A stretch of 64,000 bases of DNA from Halomonas nitroreducens (GTDB lineage: Bacteria > Pseudomonadota > Gammaproteobacteria > Pseudomonadales > Halomonadaceae), in the NCBI RefSeq assembly GCF_003966155.1, contig NZ_RXNS01000006.1, positions 124,001-188,000 on the forward strand, written 5' to 3'. The notes beneath the pieces are model-generated. The model was not told where the DNA came from, did no database searches, and worked only from the letters and a program-made list of their open reading frames with translations. Shown piece by piece: positions 19,371 through 28,767 of the stretch. Every line of letters begins with the position of its first letter. Within the stretch, counting starts at the first letter, position 1. The position numbers and the translations under genes were made by a program.

Positions 19371-19445
19371 TATGCCGTGGACTTCCCGGAAGGCACGGCC
19401 CTTTTCCAGTCTAGTCCACTCCGCGAATGCCATGCCCCCAACGCA

Positions 19446-19475
19446 AGCGGGCCACCCTGATGAGGGTGGCCCGCT
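19446..19475 (-). terminator. Hairpin downstream of glutathione reductase gene
   Basis: A perfect 13-bp inverted repeat (19446-19458 and 19463-19475) with a 4-base loop lies 41 bases beyond the gor stop. Only a short T-poor stretch follows, so termination is likely but not certain. It separates gor from the ectA promoter region on the same strand. Confidence 0.55.
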
Positions 19476-19516
19476 GGAGTGACGAGGCGATGACAGCCTC
19501 GCCGGCCGGGGATCGC

Positions 19517-20878
19517 TCAGCGTCGCGTGGGACTGCGCATGGTCACGAACTCCTCGGCCCCGGTGGGATGGATGCCCACGGTCTGGTCGAACTGCGCCTT
19601 GGTCAGCCCGGCGCGCACGGCGATGGCGATGCCCTGGATCACCTCGCCGGCCTCCTCGCCGACCATATGGGCACCCATCACCACGTCGCTGGCGTCATCG
19701 ACGATCAGCTTCATCAGGCAGCGTTCGCTGCTGCCGGACAGGGTGTGCTTCATGGGCCGGAAGTCCGCCGTGTAGACCCGGATGGCTCCGCACTGCGCGC
19801 GAGCCTCTTCCTCCGACAGGCCCACGGTGCCGATGTTGGGATGACAGAAGACCGCCGTGGCGATCCGCGCGTAGTCCAGCGGCTCGGGCGTCGTCTCGCC
19901 ATAGTGGTGCTCGACCAGCTGCATGGCCTCGGCCAGCGCCACCGGCGTCAACTCGGGACCGCCGATGACATCGCCCAGCGCCAGGATCGAGGGCACCGAG
20001 GTCTCGAACCGCTCGTTGACGCGCAGGCTGCCATCGGGGGTGGTCGCCAGGTCGAACTGGTCGAGCCCCAGCCCTTCGAGATGGGGGCGCCGGCCGGTGG
20101 CGGCGAGGACGGCATCCACCTCCAGGGTCTCGCCGTTGGTCAGGGTCACCTTGAGCCCGCCGGCGACCTTCTCGATGGCCTCGATGTTGGCCTCGAAATG
20201 CAGGTTGACGCCCTTCTTGGCCATCTCGTCGCGGGTGAACTCGCGCACCTCGCGATCGAAGCCGCGCAGGAACAGCTCGCCGCGATACACCAGGTGGGAC
20301 TCGCTGCCCAGCCCGTTGAAGATGCTGGCGAACTCCACGGCGATATAGCCGCCGCCCAGCACCAGGAAGCGCTCGGGGAAGGTGTCGAGATCGAAGACCT
20401 GGTTGGAATTGAGGGTCAGCTCGCTGCCCGGGAAGTCCGGGACCCAGGGCCAGCCACCCACGGCGACCAGGATCTTCTCCGCGCTGATGGTCTCGCCGGC
20501 CACCACGACGTGGTGTGGATCGAGCACCTTCGCCCGGCCATTGATCAGCCGCACCCCGGCATTATCCAGCAGGCGGCCATAGATGCCGTTGAGGCGCTTG
20601 ATCTCGCCGATCTTGTTGTCGCGCAGGGTCGGCCAGTCGAACTCGGGGGCGCTGGACAGCTGCCAGCCGAAGCCGCCGGCATCCTCGAAGGCCTCGTGGA
20701 AGTGCGCCGCATAGGAGTACAGCTTCTTGGGCACGCAGCCCACGTTGACGCAGGTGCCGCCCAGGTAACGGTCCTCGGCCACGGCGACCCGGGCCCCGGT
20801 GGCGGCGGCGGTACGGGCAGCGCGCACGCCGCCGGAACCCGCCCCGATGACGAAGAGGTCATAATCGTACTCGGACAC
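19517..20878 (-). CDS. gor: Glutathione-disulfide reductase
   Basis: FAD-dependent class I pyridine nucleotide-disulfide oxidoreductase reducing GSSG with NADPH. I place the start at GTG 20878 because AGGAG lies six bases upstream, giving 453 residues; the frame stays open upstream to 20968. The FAD-binding [11 protein letters not shown], the redox-active CVNVGC, the second nucleotide-binding [10 protein letters not shown] and the C-terminal HPTGAEEF with the catalytic His are all present. It is divergent from the carbonic anhydrase gene. Confidence 0.93.
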   Translation of the reverse strand: MSEYDYDLFVIGAGSGGVRAARTAAATGARVAVAEDRYLGGTCVNVGCVPKKLYSYAAHFHEAFEDAGGFGWQLSSAPEFDWPTLRDNKIGEIKRLNGIYGRLLDNAGVRLINGRAKVLDPHHVVVAGETISAEKILVAVGGWPWVPDFPGSELTLNSNQVFDLDTFPERFLVLGGGYIAVEFASIFNGLGSESHLVYRGELFLRGFDREVREFTRDEMAKKGVNLHFEANIEAIEKVAGGLKVTLTNGETLEVDAVLAATGRRPHLEGLGLDQFDLATTPDGSLRVNERFETSVPSILALGDVIGGPELTPVALAEAMQLVEHHYGETTPEPLDYARIATAVFCHPNIGTVGLSEEEARAQCGAIRVYTADFRPMKHTLSGSSERCLMKLIVDDASDVVMGAHMVGEEAGEVIQGIAIAVRAGLTKAQFDQTVGIHPTGAEEFVTMRSPTRR

Positions 20879-21027
20879 AGGGATCTCCTGAGAAGTGGGT
20901 GAGCGTGAAGTGGCAGCGATCATACCAGCCGCCGGCAACGCCAGGGAGGCCCGCGGCCATTGACCCACGCTATGCCGGTAATAAAAAATGCTAACAGTCA
21001 GATGGCTTGTTCATAAGAGACCTCACC

Positions 21028-21681
21028 ATGAAAACCGAAATGAAGCAGCTGCTCGAGCGCAACCGCGACTGGGCGGAAAGCGTGAGCCGCCAGGATCCCG
21101 ACTTCTTCGCCCGCCTCTCCCAGCAGCAGAATCCCGATTACCTGTGGATCGGCTGCTCCGACTCCCGCGTGCCGGCCAACCAGATCATCGACCTGCCCCC
21201 CGGCGAGGTGTTCGTCCACCGCAACGTCGCCAACCTGCTTCATCACAACGACATGAACGCCCTCTCGGTGGTGCAGTTCGCCGTGGACGTGCTCAAGGTC
21301 AAGCACATCATGATCGTCGGCCACTATGGCTGCGGCGGCGTCAAGGCCGCGGTCACCGGCGGCGAGTGCGGTATCGTCGACTACTGGCTGCACTCGGTGC
21401 GCGAGCTCTACAGCCTGCATCGCCCGACTCTCGAGCACCTGCCGCTGGAGCAACAGGTCGACCGCATGTGCGAACTCAACGTCCAGGCCCAGGTCAACAA
21501 CCTGTGTCGCACCAAGATCATCCAGCGCGCCTGGCAACGCGGCCAGCCGCTTGCCGTGCACGGCTGGGTCTACGGCCTGAACGACGGCCGGATCACCGAC
21601 CTGGAGTGCAGCGTCACCGGTCTCGACCAGGTCTCCACCCTGTATCGGATCGATCGCGTGGCGCCGTCGAGCGACGATTGA
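21028..21681 (+). CDS. can: Beta-class carbonic anhydrase
   Basis: Zinc enzyme interconverting CO2 and bicarbonate in the cytoplasm. 217 residues from ATG 21028, which has AAGAGA upstream; an earlier in-frame Met at 21007 has no better site. Zinc ligands and the catalytic dyad are seen in CSDSR and HYGCGG. The C-terminal part (VHGWVYGLNDGRITDLE) is typical of the Can type. It is divergent from gor and followed by a hairpin, so it is probably monocistronic. Confidence 0.95.
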   Translation: MKTEMKQLLERNRDWAESVSRQDPDFFARLSQQQNPDYLWIGCSDSRVPANQIIDLPPGEVFVHRNVANLLHHNDMNALSVVQFAVDVLKVKHIMIVGHYGCGGVKAAVTGGECGIVDYWLHSVRELYSLHRPTLEHLPLEQQVDRMCELNVQAQVNNLCRTKIIQRAWQRGQPLAVHGWVYGLNDGRITDLECSVTGLDQVSTLYRIDRVAPSSDD

Positions 21682-21690
21682 CCTCCCCCC

Positions 21691-21717
21691 GCGCCCGGCG
21701 ACTCATTCGTCGGGCGC
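21691..21717 (+). terminator. Hairpin terminator after can
   Basis: An 11-bp stem with one G-T pair (21691-21701 and 21707-21717) and a 5-base loop begins 9 bases after the can stop. The following sequence is only moderately T-rich (TCATATTTTCG about 15 bases on). Confidence 0.5.
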
Positions 21718-21856
21718 ATGACGCCTGTCATATTTTCGATTGTGTTATTCCCGCGTTCCTCTCTATCTTGAGGGCTGGACCAAAACGGCCGTTTGCCTCG
21801 TCGGCAGGTGCCGGCGAGACAACGCCAACAACAATCCATCCGGCATGGAACGACAC

Positions 21857-23434
21857 ATGACAATCAAGAAGACTCTGCTGGCAAGCGTCATCGGCGCCGC
21901 CATGACCACCGCGGCGCTCACCCCGGCCGTCGCCCAGGCCGAGACCACCCTGCGCATGGCCTACGACGCCGACCCGGTCTCGCTCGATATCCACGAGCAG
22001 CTGTCCGGCGGCATCCTGCAGCTCTCCCACATGACCTTCGACCCGCTGGTGCGCTGGACCCAGGACCTCGAGTTCGAGCCGCGCCTGGCCAGCGACTGGG
22101 AGCAGGTCGATCCCACCACCATGCGCATGACCCTGCGCGAGGGAGTCAGCTTCCACAGCGGCAATCCGTTCACCGCCGAGGACGTGGTGTGGACCGTCGA
22201 GCGCCTCAAGCGCAGCCCGGACTTCAAGGCGATCTTCGAGCCGATCGCCGAGGTCACCGCCGTCGACGAGCACACGGTAGAGTTCACCACTGCCAAGCCC
22301 TATCCGCTGCTGCTGAACCTGGCCACCTACATCTTCCCGATGGACAGCGAGTTCTATGCCGGCAGTGACGCCGACGGCGATCCCAAGGACGAGATCGTCA
22401 AGAACGGCAACTCCTACGCCTCGCGCCACCTGTCCGGTACGGGGCCCTTCGAGGTCACCGATCGCCAGCAGGGGGTGCGAATCGCCTTCGAGCGTAACGC
22501 GGACTACTGGGACGAGAGTTCCCCGGGCAACGTCGACAAGATCGTCATGACCCCGATCAGCGAGAACGCCACCCGCGTCGCCGCCCTGCTCTCCGGCGAC
22601 GTTGACTTCATCGCCCCGGTGCCGCCCAACGACCTGGAGCGCATCCGCGAGGACGAGGACGTCGAGCTGGTCACCATGTCCGGCACCCGGATCATCCTCT
22701 TTCACATGAACCAGGAGCGCGTCGAGGCCTTCCAGGATCCTCGGGTCCGCCAGGCCTTCGCCTATGCCATCAACCAGGAGGGCATCGCCGACCGCCTGAT
22801 GAAGGGCTTCGCTACCCCGGCCGCCCAGTTCTCGCCGCAGGGCTACGCGGGCCACGTGGAGAGCCTCGAGCCGCGCTATGACCTCGAGAAGGCCCAGCAG
22901 CTGATGACCGAGGCCGGTTACGAGGACGGCTTCTCGATCACCATGATGGCGCCCAACAACCGCTACGTGAACGATGCCAAGATCGCCCAGGCGGTGGCCG
23001 CCATGCTGGCGCGCATCAACGTCAGCGTGGACCTCAAGACCCTGCCCAAGGCTCAGTACTGGGGCGAGTACGACGACCGCGTCGCCGACATGATGATGAT
23101 CGGCTGGCATGCCGACACCGAGGACTCGGCGAACTTCCACGAGTACCTCACCCAGTGTCCGGACGCCGACACCGGGGCCGGCCAGTACAACGCCGGCAAC
23201 TACTGCAATCCGGAACTCGACCAGCTCATCGCCGAGGCCAACCTTGAGGTCGACCTCGAGAAGCGTGCCGAGATGCTCCAGCAGGTCGAGCAGCAGCTCC
23301 ATGACGACGCGGCCTTCATCCCGCTGCACTGGCAGGACCTGGCCTGGGCCTCCGCCGACCACGTCGACATCGAGCCGGTCCTCAACGTGATGAACTTCCC
23401 CTATCTCGGGGACCTGGTCATCGAGGACGAGTGA
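21857..23434 (+). CDS. Dipeptide-type ABC transporter periplasmic substrate-binding protein
   Basis: Periplasmic solute receptor of the family 5 (peptide/nickel) type. From ATG 21857 the protein has 525 residues with a clear signal peptide (positive start, Leu/Ala core, cleavage after AVAQA), so mature protein would begin ETTLRMAYD. The family core (LREGVSFHSGNPFTAEDVVW) is intact. It heads a five-gene cluster with two permeases and two ATPases. Ligand is probably an oligopeptide or dipeptide but cannot be told from sequence; neighbours give no further clue. Confidence 0.9.
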   Translation: MTIKKTLLASVIGAAMTTAALTPAVAQAETTLRMAYDADPVSLDIHEQLSGGILQLSHMTFDPLVRWTQDLEFEPRLASDWEQVDPTTMRMTLREGVSFHSGNPFTAEDVVWTVERLKRSPDFKAIFEPIAEVTAVDEHTVEFTTAKPYPLLLNLATYIFPMDSEFYAGSDADGDPKDEIVKNGNSYASRHLSGTGPFEVTDRQQGVRIAFERNADYWDESSPGNVDKIVMTPISENATRVAALLSGDVDFIAPVPPNDLERIREDEDVELVTMSGTRIILFHMNQERVEAFQDPRVRQAFAYAINQEGIADRLMKGFATPAAQFSPQGYAGHVESLEPRYDLEKAQQLMTEAGYEDGFSITMMAPNNRYVNDAKIAQAVAAMLARINVSVDLKTLPKAQYWGEYDDRVADMMMIGWHADTEDSANFHEYLTQCPDADTGAGQYNAGNYCNPELDQLIAEANLEVDLEKRAEMLQQVEQQLHDDAAFIPLHWQDLAWASADHVDIEPVLNVMNFPYLGDLVIEDE

Positions 23435-23441
23435 CGCCTCC

Positions 23442-23509
23442 CTCGCCGGCAGCCTGCCGGCGAGTCTCCAACCCTGACCCGGTGGCGCGCTCGGGACGAG
23501 CGTGCCACC
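23442..23509 (+). promoter_or_regulatory. Twin hairpins between binding-protein and permease genes
   Basis: Two stable inverted repeats fill the 100-bp gap: an 11-bp stem at 23442-23452/23454-23464, and a 13-bp stem with one G-T pair at 23481-23493/23497-23509. Such intercistronic structures often stabilise the upstream mRNA or cause partial termination, so that binding protein exceeds membrane components. That role is inferred. Confidence 0.55.
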
Positions 23510-23534
23510 CCGTGTTGCCTACGGGACGCCACCC

Positions 23535-24581
23535 ATGATCGCCTTTCTGATCAAGCGCCTCTTCCATGCGCTGCTGGTGATGTTCGTCATCAGCGTGATC
23601 GCCTTCGCCATCCAGGACAACCTGGGCGACCCCATCCAGCAGATGGTCGGCCAGTCCGTGCCGGAGAGCGAACGCGAGGCCCTGCGAGAAGAGCTCGGCC
23701 TCAACGACCCCTTCGCGGTCCAGTACCTGCGCTTCGCCGCCAACGCGGTGCAGTTCGACTTCGGCTACTCCTACGTCTTCAACGAGCCGACCACCGACGT
23801 CATCCTGCGTCACCTGCCGGCGACGCTGGAGCTGGTGGCCGCCTCGACCTTCCTGATCATCGCCCTGTCGATCCCCATCGGGGTCTACAGCGCCATCAAG
23901 CCTCGGGCCTGGCTGTCACGCTTCTTCATGGGCGTGTCGATCATCGGCATCTCGATCCCGGTGTTCCTGACCGCCATCGTGCTGATCCAGCTGTTCGCCA
24001 TCGGCGTGTCCTGGAGCCCCTTTCCCGCCGATACCGGCTGGGGCGCCTGGCTCAATGACCTGCTGACCACCGACGGCGGCATGCCGGCCTATGGACGCGG
24101 CGACCCGGTGCCCGTCTTCGGCACCTGGGAGACCAATTTTGCCTCCCTCGAGGGACTGACCTACCTGGTGCTGCCGGCCATCTCGCTGGCCTCGATCATG
24201 CTGCCGCTGTTTATCCGCCTGATCCGCGCCGAGATGCTCGAGGTGCTGCAGTCCGATTACGTCAAGTTCGCCCGGGCCAAGGGCATCTCGCCGCGGCGCA
24301 TCTACTTCCTGCATGCGCTGAAGAACACCATGCTGCCGGTGATCACCGTCGGCGGGGTGCAGATCGGCACCCTGGTGGCCTACACCATCCTCACCGAGAC
24401 GGTGTTCCAGTGGCCCGGCATGGGCCTGATGTTCCTCGACGCCATCGAGCGTTCCGACATTCCGCTGATCGTCACCTACCTGATGATCGTGGGGCTGATC
24501 TTCGTGATCACCAACACTCTGGTCGACCTGATCTACGGCCTGGTGAACCCCACCGTCAAGCTGACAGGAAAGCCCGCATGA
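23535..24581 (+). CDS. Dipeptide-type ABC transporter permease (DppB-like)
   Basis: Inner-membrane channel subunit, 348 residues from ATG 23535, beginning MIAFLIKRLFHALLVMF as is typical of DppB/OppB. Six hydrophobic segments are expected; the cytoplasmic EAA loop is visible around RAEMLEVLQSDYVKFARAKG. Its stop overlaps the start of the second permease as ATGA. It pairs with the DppC-like protein to form the transmembrane pore. Confidence 0.92.
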   Translation: MIAFLIKRLFHALLVMFVISVIAFAIQDNLGDPIQQMVGQSVPESEREALREELGLNDPFAVQYLRFAANAVQFDFGYSYVFNEPTTDVILRHLPATLELVAASTFLIIALSIPIGVYSAIKPRAWLSRFFMGVSIIGISIPVFLTAIVLIQLFAIGVSWSPFPADTGWGAWLNDLLTTDGGMPAYGRGDPVPVFGTWETNFASLEGLTYLVLPAISLASIMLPLFIRLIRAEMLEVLQSDYVKFARAKGISPRRIYFLHALKNTMLPVITVGGVQIGTLVAYTILTETVFQWPGMGLMFLDAIERSDIPLIVTYLMIVGLIFVITNTLVDLIYGLVNPTVKLTGKPA

Positions 24582-25519
24582 CCACCACGACCTCCCCCAC
24601 GGCGACCCGCTGGGAGCGCCTGCGCGACTCCTACCTGCTCTACAGCTTCAAGCGTGACCTGATCGCCCAGGTCAGCCTGCTGGTGTTCATCGTGCTGGTG
24701 GCCGCCGCCGTGCTGGCCCCCTGGCTGGCACCGATGAACCCCTACGACCTGGCCCAGATCGACATCCTGGCCTCGGAGTTGCCGCCCTTCTGGATCGACG
24801 GCAGCGATCCGGCCTACGTCATGGGCACCGACTCCCAGGGCCGCGACCTGCTCTCGACCATCCTCTACGGCGCCCGGGTATCGCTGATCATCGGCTTCGG
24901 CGCGGTGGCCATGCAGGCCGCGCTGGGCGTGTGCTTCGGCCTGCTGGCCGGTTATCTGGGCGGGCGGGTCGACGCCTTCCTGATGCGCCTGGCCGACATC
25001 CAGCTGTCCTTCTCCACCCTGATGGTGGCCATCGTGGTCGGCGCCCTGTTCAAGGCGATCTTCGGCGGCGCCACCTACAGCGCCTACGCCGTGCCACTGC
25101 TGGTGCTGATCATCGGCCTGGCCGAGTGGCCCCAGTACGCCCGCACCGTGCGCGCCTCGGTTCTCGCCGAGAAGGGCAAGGAATACGTCGATGCCGCCCG
25201 GGTGATGGGGCTCTCCAGCCGGCGCATCATGTTCCGGCATATCCTGCCCAACACCCTGTCACCGATCTTCGTCATCTCCACCGTCCAGGTGGCCAACGCC
25301 ATCATCTCCGAGGCGGCGCTGTCGTTCCTCGGCCTCGGCATGCCCGAGACCCAGCCGTCGCTGGGCTCGCTGATCAAGTCCGGCTTCGACTACATCCAGT
25401 CCGGCTCCTGGTGGATCACCCTGATCCCCGGCCTGGTGCTGGTGATCCTGGTGCTGGTGATCAACCTGCTGGGCGACTGGCTGCGCGACGTGCTCAACCC
25501 GCGTCTCTACAAGGGCTGA
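24578..25519 (+). CDS. Dipeptide-type ABC transporter permease (DppC-like)
   Basis: Second membrane subunit, 313 residues. The start at ATG 24578 overlaps the preceding stop by four bases. N-terminal cytoplasmic extension, then a first membrane helix (about residues 28-52), a periplasmic loop carrying the DppC-typical MGTDSQGRDLLS segment, and the EAA loop around EKGKEYVDAARVMG. It ends 15 bp before the first ATPase gene. Confidence 0.92.
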   Translation: MTTTTSPTATRWERLRDSYLLYSFKRDLIAQVSLLVFIVLVAAAVLAPWLAPMNPYDLAQIDILASELPPFWIDGSDPAYVMGTDSQGRDLLSTILYGARVSLIIGFGAVAMQAALGVCFGLLAGYLGGRVDAFLMRLADIQLSFSTLMVAIVVGALFKAIFGGATYSAYAVPLLVLIIGLAEWPQYARTVRASVLAEKGKEYVDAARVMGLSSRRIMFRHILPNTLSPIFVISTVQVANAIISEAALSFLGLGMPETQPSLGSLIKSGFDYIQSGSWWITLIPGLVLVILVLVINLLGDWLRDVLNPRLYKG

Positions 25520-25534
25520 GGCCAAGGAGTTTTC

Positions 25535-26554
25535 ATGTCACTTCTCGAAGTCAACAACCTCGACGTACGCTTCGCCCTGCGCCGGGGCGACGTCCAGGCC
25601 CTGCGCGACGTCTGCTTCAGCCTCGATCGCGGCGAGCGCCTGGGCATCGTCGGCGAGTCCGGTGCCGGCAAGTCGGTGGCGGCCTTCACCCTGCTCAACC
25701 TGATCGCCAAGCCGGGCTACATCGCCGGCGGCAGCATCCGCTTCGACGGCCAGGAACTCATCGGCATGCGTGACCGGGCCCTGCGCAAGATCCGCGGCCA
25801 CCGCATCTCGATGATCTTCCAGGACCCGATGATGACCCTCAATCCGGTGCTGACCATCGGCGAGCAGATGGTCGAATGCCTCAAGGCCCACCGGCGCATC
25901 TCCTCCCGCGACGCTCGGGCGATCTCCCTGCGCAAGCTCGAGCAGGTCCAGATCCCCTCCCCGTCGGCGCGGCTCGACCAGTACCCTCACGAGCTGTCCG
26001 GCGGCATGCGTCAGCGGGTGATCATCGCCATCGCCCTGCTGCTCGACCCGGATATCATCATCGCCGACGAGCCCACCACGGCGCTGGACGTGACCATCCA
26101 GGCCGAGATCATGGCCCTGCTGCTGGAGCTCTGCGAAGAGCACAACGTGGGCCTGATCCTGATCACCCATGACCTCGGCGTGGTCAGCCAGGTCACCCAG
26201 CGGATGCTGGTGATGTATGCCGGCCGGGTCATCGAGCAGGGCCCGACCCGGGAGATCATCAACGACCCGCAGCACCCCTACACCCAGGGGCTGATCAATG
26301 CCCTGCCACAGATGGCCACCCCCGGCTCGCGGCTCAACCAGATCCCCGGCAGCATGCCGTCCCTGGACAACCTGCCGAGCGGCTGCGCCTTCCACCCGCG
26401 CTGTGGCTTCGTGACGCGCGCCGACGGCTCGACGCGCCAGGCCTGTCACGACCAGGTGCCCGGCTTCGTGACGTCCGGCAACTGCCAGGCGGCCTGCCAC
26501 ATGGTCGCCGAGATGATCGAACGCGAACGCATTCCGGCCGAGGAGCAAGACTGA
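25535..26554 (+). CDS. Dipeptide-type ABC transporter ATPase (DppD-like)
   Basis: Cytoplasmic ATPase subunit, 339 residues, with Walker A GESGAGKS, signature LSGGMRQRV, Walker [14 protein letters not shown] and switch His in LITHDLG. The C-terminal Cys-containing extension (CAFHPRCGF...CH) is typical of OppD/DppD proteins, where it can bind an iron-sulfur cluster or zinc. It is preceded by CCAAGGAG and overlaps the next ATPase gene by one base. Confidence 0.93.
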   Translation: MSLLEVNNLDVRFALRRGDVQALRDVCFSLDRGERLGIVGESGAGKSVAAFTLLNLIAKPGYIAGGSIRFDGQELIGMRDRALRKIRGHRISMIFQDPMMTLNPVLTIGEQMVECLKAHRRISSRDARAISLRKLEQVQIPSPSARLDQYPHELSGGMRQRVIIAIALLLDPDIIIADEPTTALDVTIQAEIMALLLELCEEHNVGLILITHDLGVVSQVTQRMLVMYAGRVIEQGPTREIINDPQHPYTQGLINALPQMATPGSRLNQIPGSMPSLDNLPSGCAFHPRCGFVTRADGSTRQACHDQVPGFVTSGNCQAACHMVAEMIERERIPAEEQD

Positions 26555-27597
26555 TGAGTTCGACCGCGACATCCCCCGCGCCGCAGGCGGCCGACCCGCT
26601 GCTGTCGTTGCGCGGTCTGGAGAAGCGCTTCTCGCTGTCCGGGGACTTCCTGGAACAGCTCAAGTTCAAGGGCGGCAAGCTCGTTCGCGAACAGAAATAC
26701 GTGCACGCCATCAACGGCGTCGACCTCGACATCCAGCGCGGCGAGGCGCTGTGCGTGGTGGGGGAATCCGGCTGCGGCAAATCCACCGTTGCCCGCACGG
26801 TGATGGGCCTGATCACGCCCAGCGACGGCGAGATCCACTATGGCGGCGAGCGCATCGACGACCTCTCCAGCAAGGCGCTGATGCCCTATCGCCGGCGCAT
26901 GCAGATGATCTTCCAGAACCCCTATGCGTCGCTGAACCCGCGCATGACCATCCAGCAGACCCTGGAGGAGCCGATCCGCCTGCACCATCCGGACTGGTCG
27001 CCCCAGCGGGTCAGGGACCAGGTCGCCGAGGTGATGGCCTCGGTGGGCATCGCCCCGGACTGGGGCGCCCGCTACGGCCACGAGTTCTCCGGGGGGCAGC
27101 GCCAACGCATCGCCATTGCCCGGGCGCTGGCGGTGGACCCGGAGTTCATCGTCGCCGACGAGCCGATCTCGGCGCTGGATGTCTCCATCCAGGCCCAGGT
27201 GCTCAACCTGCTGATGGAGGCCCAGCAAGAGCGCAACCTCACCTATCTGTTCATCACCCACGACCTGGCGGTGGTCGAGCACTTCGGCACCCGGGTGGCG
27301 GTGATGTACCTGGGGCGGGTCTGCGAGGTGGCGCCCACCGCCACGCTGTTCGCCACGCCGCGCCATCCCTATACCCAGGCCCTGATGTCGGCGATCCCGC
27401 GGCTGGAGGACGAGCGTCCCCAGCACCTGCGCCTGCAGGGCGAGGTGCCCACCCCGGTCAACCTGCCCTCCGGCTGCGTCTTCCATGGCCGCTGCCCCCA
27501 TGCCAATGCGCGTTGCCGCAGCGAGGTGCCCACGCTGATCGCCACCGACGAGGGCGGCCAGGTCGCCTGCCATGGGGTCGAGGAGGGCCGGATCTAG
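26554..27597 (+). CDS. Dipeptide-type ABC transporter ATPase (DppF-like)
   Basis: Second ATPase, 347 residues, with Walker A GESGCGKS, signature FSGGQRQRI, Walker B EFIVADEPISALD and LFITHDLAVVEHF. The C-terminus has the family's Cys pattern (GCVFHGRCPHANARC). The start ATG shares its A with the preceding TGA stop (TGATG), consistent with tight coupling. It forms the heterodimeric motor with the DppD-like protein and ends the transporter cluster. Confidence 0.93.
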   Translation: MSSTATSPAPQAADPLLSLRGLEKRFSLSGDFLEQLKFKGGKLVREQKYVHAINGVDLDIQRGEALCVVGESGCGKSTVARTVMGLITPSDGEIHYGGERIDDLSSKALMPYRRRMQMIFQNPYASLNPRMTIQQTLEEPIRLHHPDWSPQRVRDQVAEVMASVGIAPDWGARYGHEFSGGQRQRIAIARALAVDPEFIVADEPISALDVSIQAQVLNLLMEAQQERNLTYLFITHDLAVVEHFGTRVAVMYLGRVCEVAPTATLFATPRHPYTQALMSAIPRLEDERPQHLRLQGEVPTPVNLPSGCVFHGRCPHANARCRSEVPTLIATDEGGQVACHGVEEGRI

Positions 27598-27602
27598 ATC
27601 AT

Positions 27603-27742
27603 CGAAAAGTGGCTGCGCTCGGCTAGACGGCGTTAACAATCAACTCGTGCGCGAGCCCGGTCAAAGTACTCATTTACGGCTCGTAAACTCCGTCTTTTCG
27701 CTGATTTTTGCCTTGTCTAGCCTTCGCTCGTCGACTTTTCCG
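27603..27742. repeat. Long imperfect inverted repeat in the gap after the transporter operon
   Basis: The outer arms pair as GAAAAGT/ACTTTTC and GGCTAGAC/GTCTAGCC, then AATCA/TGATT, with an inner small hairpin TTTAC-GGCTC-GTAAA. The whole spans about 140 bp and could fold into one long structured RNA. Only one copy is in this window. It has the look of a dispersed intergenic repeat of the kind scattered in gammaproteobacterial genomes. Confidence 0.5.
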
Positions 27743-27843
27743 CCGGGTGGTGGCCGCCATGAAAACCACCCGTCTGAACGGGTAGCCGGTGGGCGCTATT
27801 CTGATAGTCCTACCGGCCCCGGCGATCCGGCATAAGGAACACT

Positions 27844-28767
27844 ATGGAACTACGCTGGCTGGAAGACTTCATCGCCCTGGCGCAGACGCGCCACTTCTCG
27901 CGGGCGGCGGAGGAGCAGAACGTCACCCAGCCGACCTTCTCGCGACGCATCAAGCTGCTCGAGGAGGAGATGGGCACCGTGCTGGTCAACCGCCAGACCC
28001 TGCCGCTCTCCCTGACCCCCGCCGGCGAGGAGTTCCTGGCCCTGTGCCAGGACGTGACCCGACGCGTCGCCACCACCCGCGAACGGCTGGGCCAACTGGC
28101 CGAGGCCAGTGCCAGCCGCATCCGACTGGCGGCGCCCCAGAGCCTGCTCGCCCACTTCCTGCCGCAATGGCTGGCCCGCTGGACGTCGCCACCACCGGTG
28201 GCCCCCTACCTGCGAGCCACCGGCTGGCTCGCCGACGACTACTTCCAGGCCCTGGCCCGAGACGAATGCGACCTGGCGCTCTGCTACTGGCCGGCCACCC
28301 CCTGCCCGCTGGCCTTCGATACCGAGGGCCTGGAGTACCGTGTGCTGGGTCAGGAACGCCTGCTGCCGGTGTCCCTGCCGGATGCCGCCGGGGGCCCGCG
28401 CTTCTCCCTGGAGGGTAGCGGACGACGACCGGTTCCCCTCATCGCCTACCACCCGCGGGGACTGATCGATACCGTCATCCGCACCCATCTCCAGCAGCAG
28501 GCGGACGCGCCGACCTTCAGCGTGCTCAACGAGAGCATCCAGAGCAGCAACATCCGCGAGCTGATCGGCCTGGGCTACGGGCTGGGCTGGCTGCCGGGCC
28601 GCGCGGTCAGGGAGCCCCTGGCCAGCGGCACGCTGGTGCCGGCTGGCGGCTCCCGCTGGGAGGTGCCGCTGGAGATCCGCCTGTATCGCCACCGCGCCAC
28701 GCCCCATCGTGCGGTGACCGCCCTGTGGCAGGCCCTCGAGCCCCCCCGCGGCGGCACGTCGCGATGA
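27844..28767 (+). CDS. LysR family transcriptional regulator
   Basis: A 307-residue LysR-type regulator: N-terminal winged HTH (residues 1-60; LAQTRHFSRAAEEQNVTQPTFSRRIKLLE split across the recognition helix) and a periplasmic-binding-like effector domain. ATG 27844 is preceded by AAGGA. It overlaps the YheT hydrolase start by ATGA, so the pair is co-transcribed. LysR proteins usually control a neighbouring gene, but no divergent partner is present, so the target is not obvious. A paralogue with a very similar N-terminus lies at 62459-63376. Confidence 0.93.
   Translation: MELRWLEDFIALAQTRHFSRAAEEQNVTQPTFSRRIKLLEEEMGTVLVNRQTLPLSLTPAGEEFLALCQDVTRRVATTRERLGQLAEASASRIRLAAPQSLLAHFLPQWLARWTSPPPVAPYLRATGWLADDYFQALARDECDLALCYWPATPCPLAFDTEGLEYRVLGQERLLPVSLPDAAGGPRFSLEGSGRRPVPLIAYHPRGLIDTVIRTHLQQQADAPTFSVLNESIQSSNIRELIGLGYGLGWLPGRAVREPLASGTLVPAGGSRWEVPLEIRLYRHRATPHRAVTALWQALEPPRGGTSR

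Noticed and set aside
21728..23362. A minus-strand open frame of over 500 codons opposite the ABC binding protein gene
   Set aside because: Antisense shadow: the plus-strand protein has a clear signal peptide and family motifs, while this frame is Gly/Val/His/Gln low complexity.
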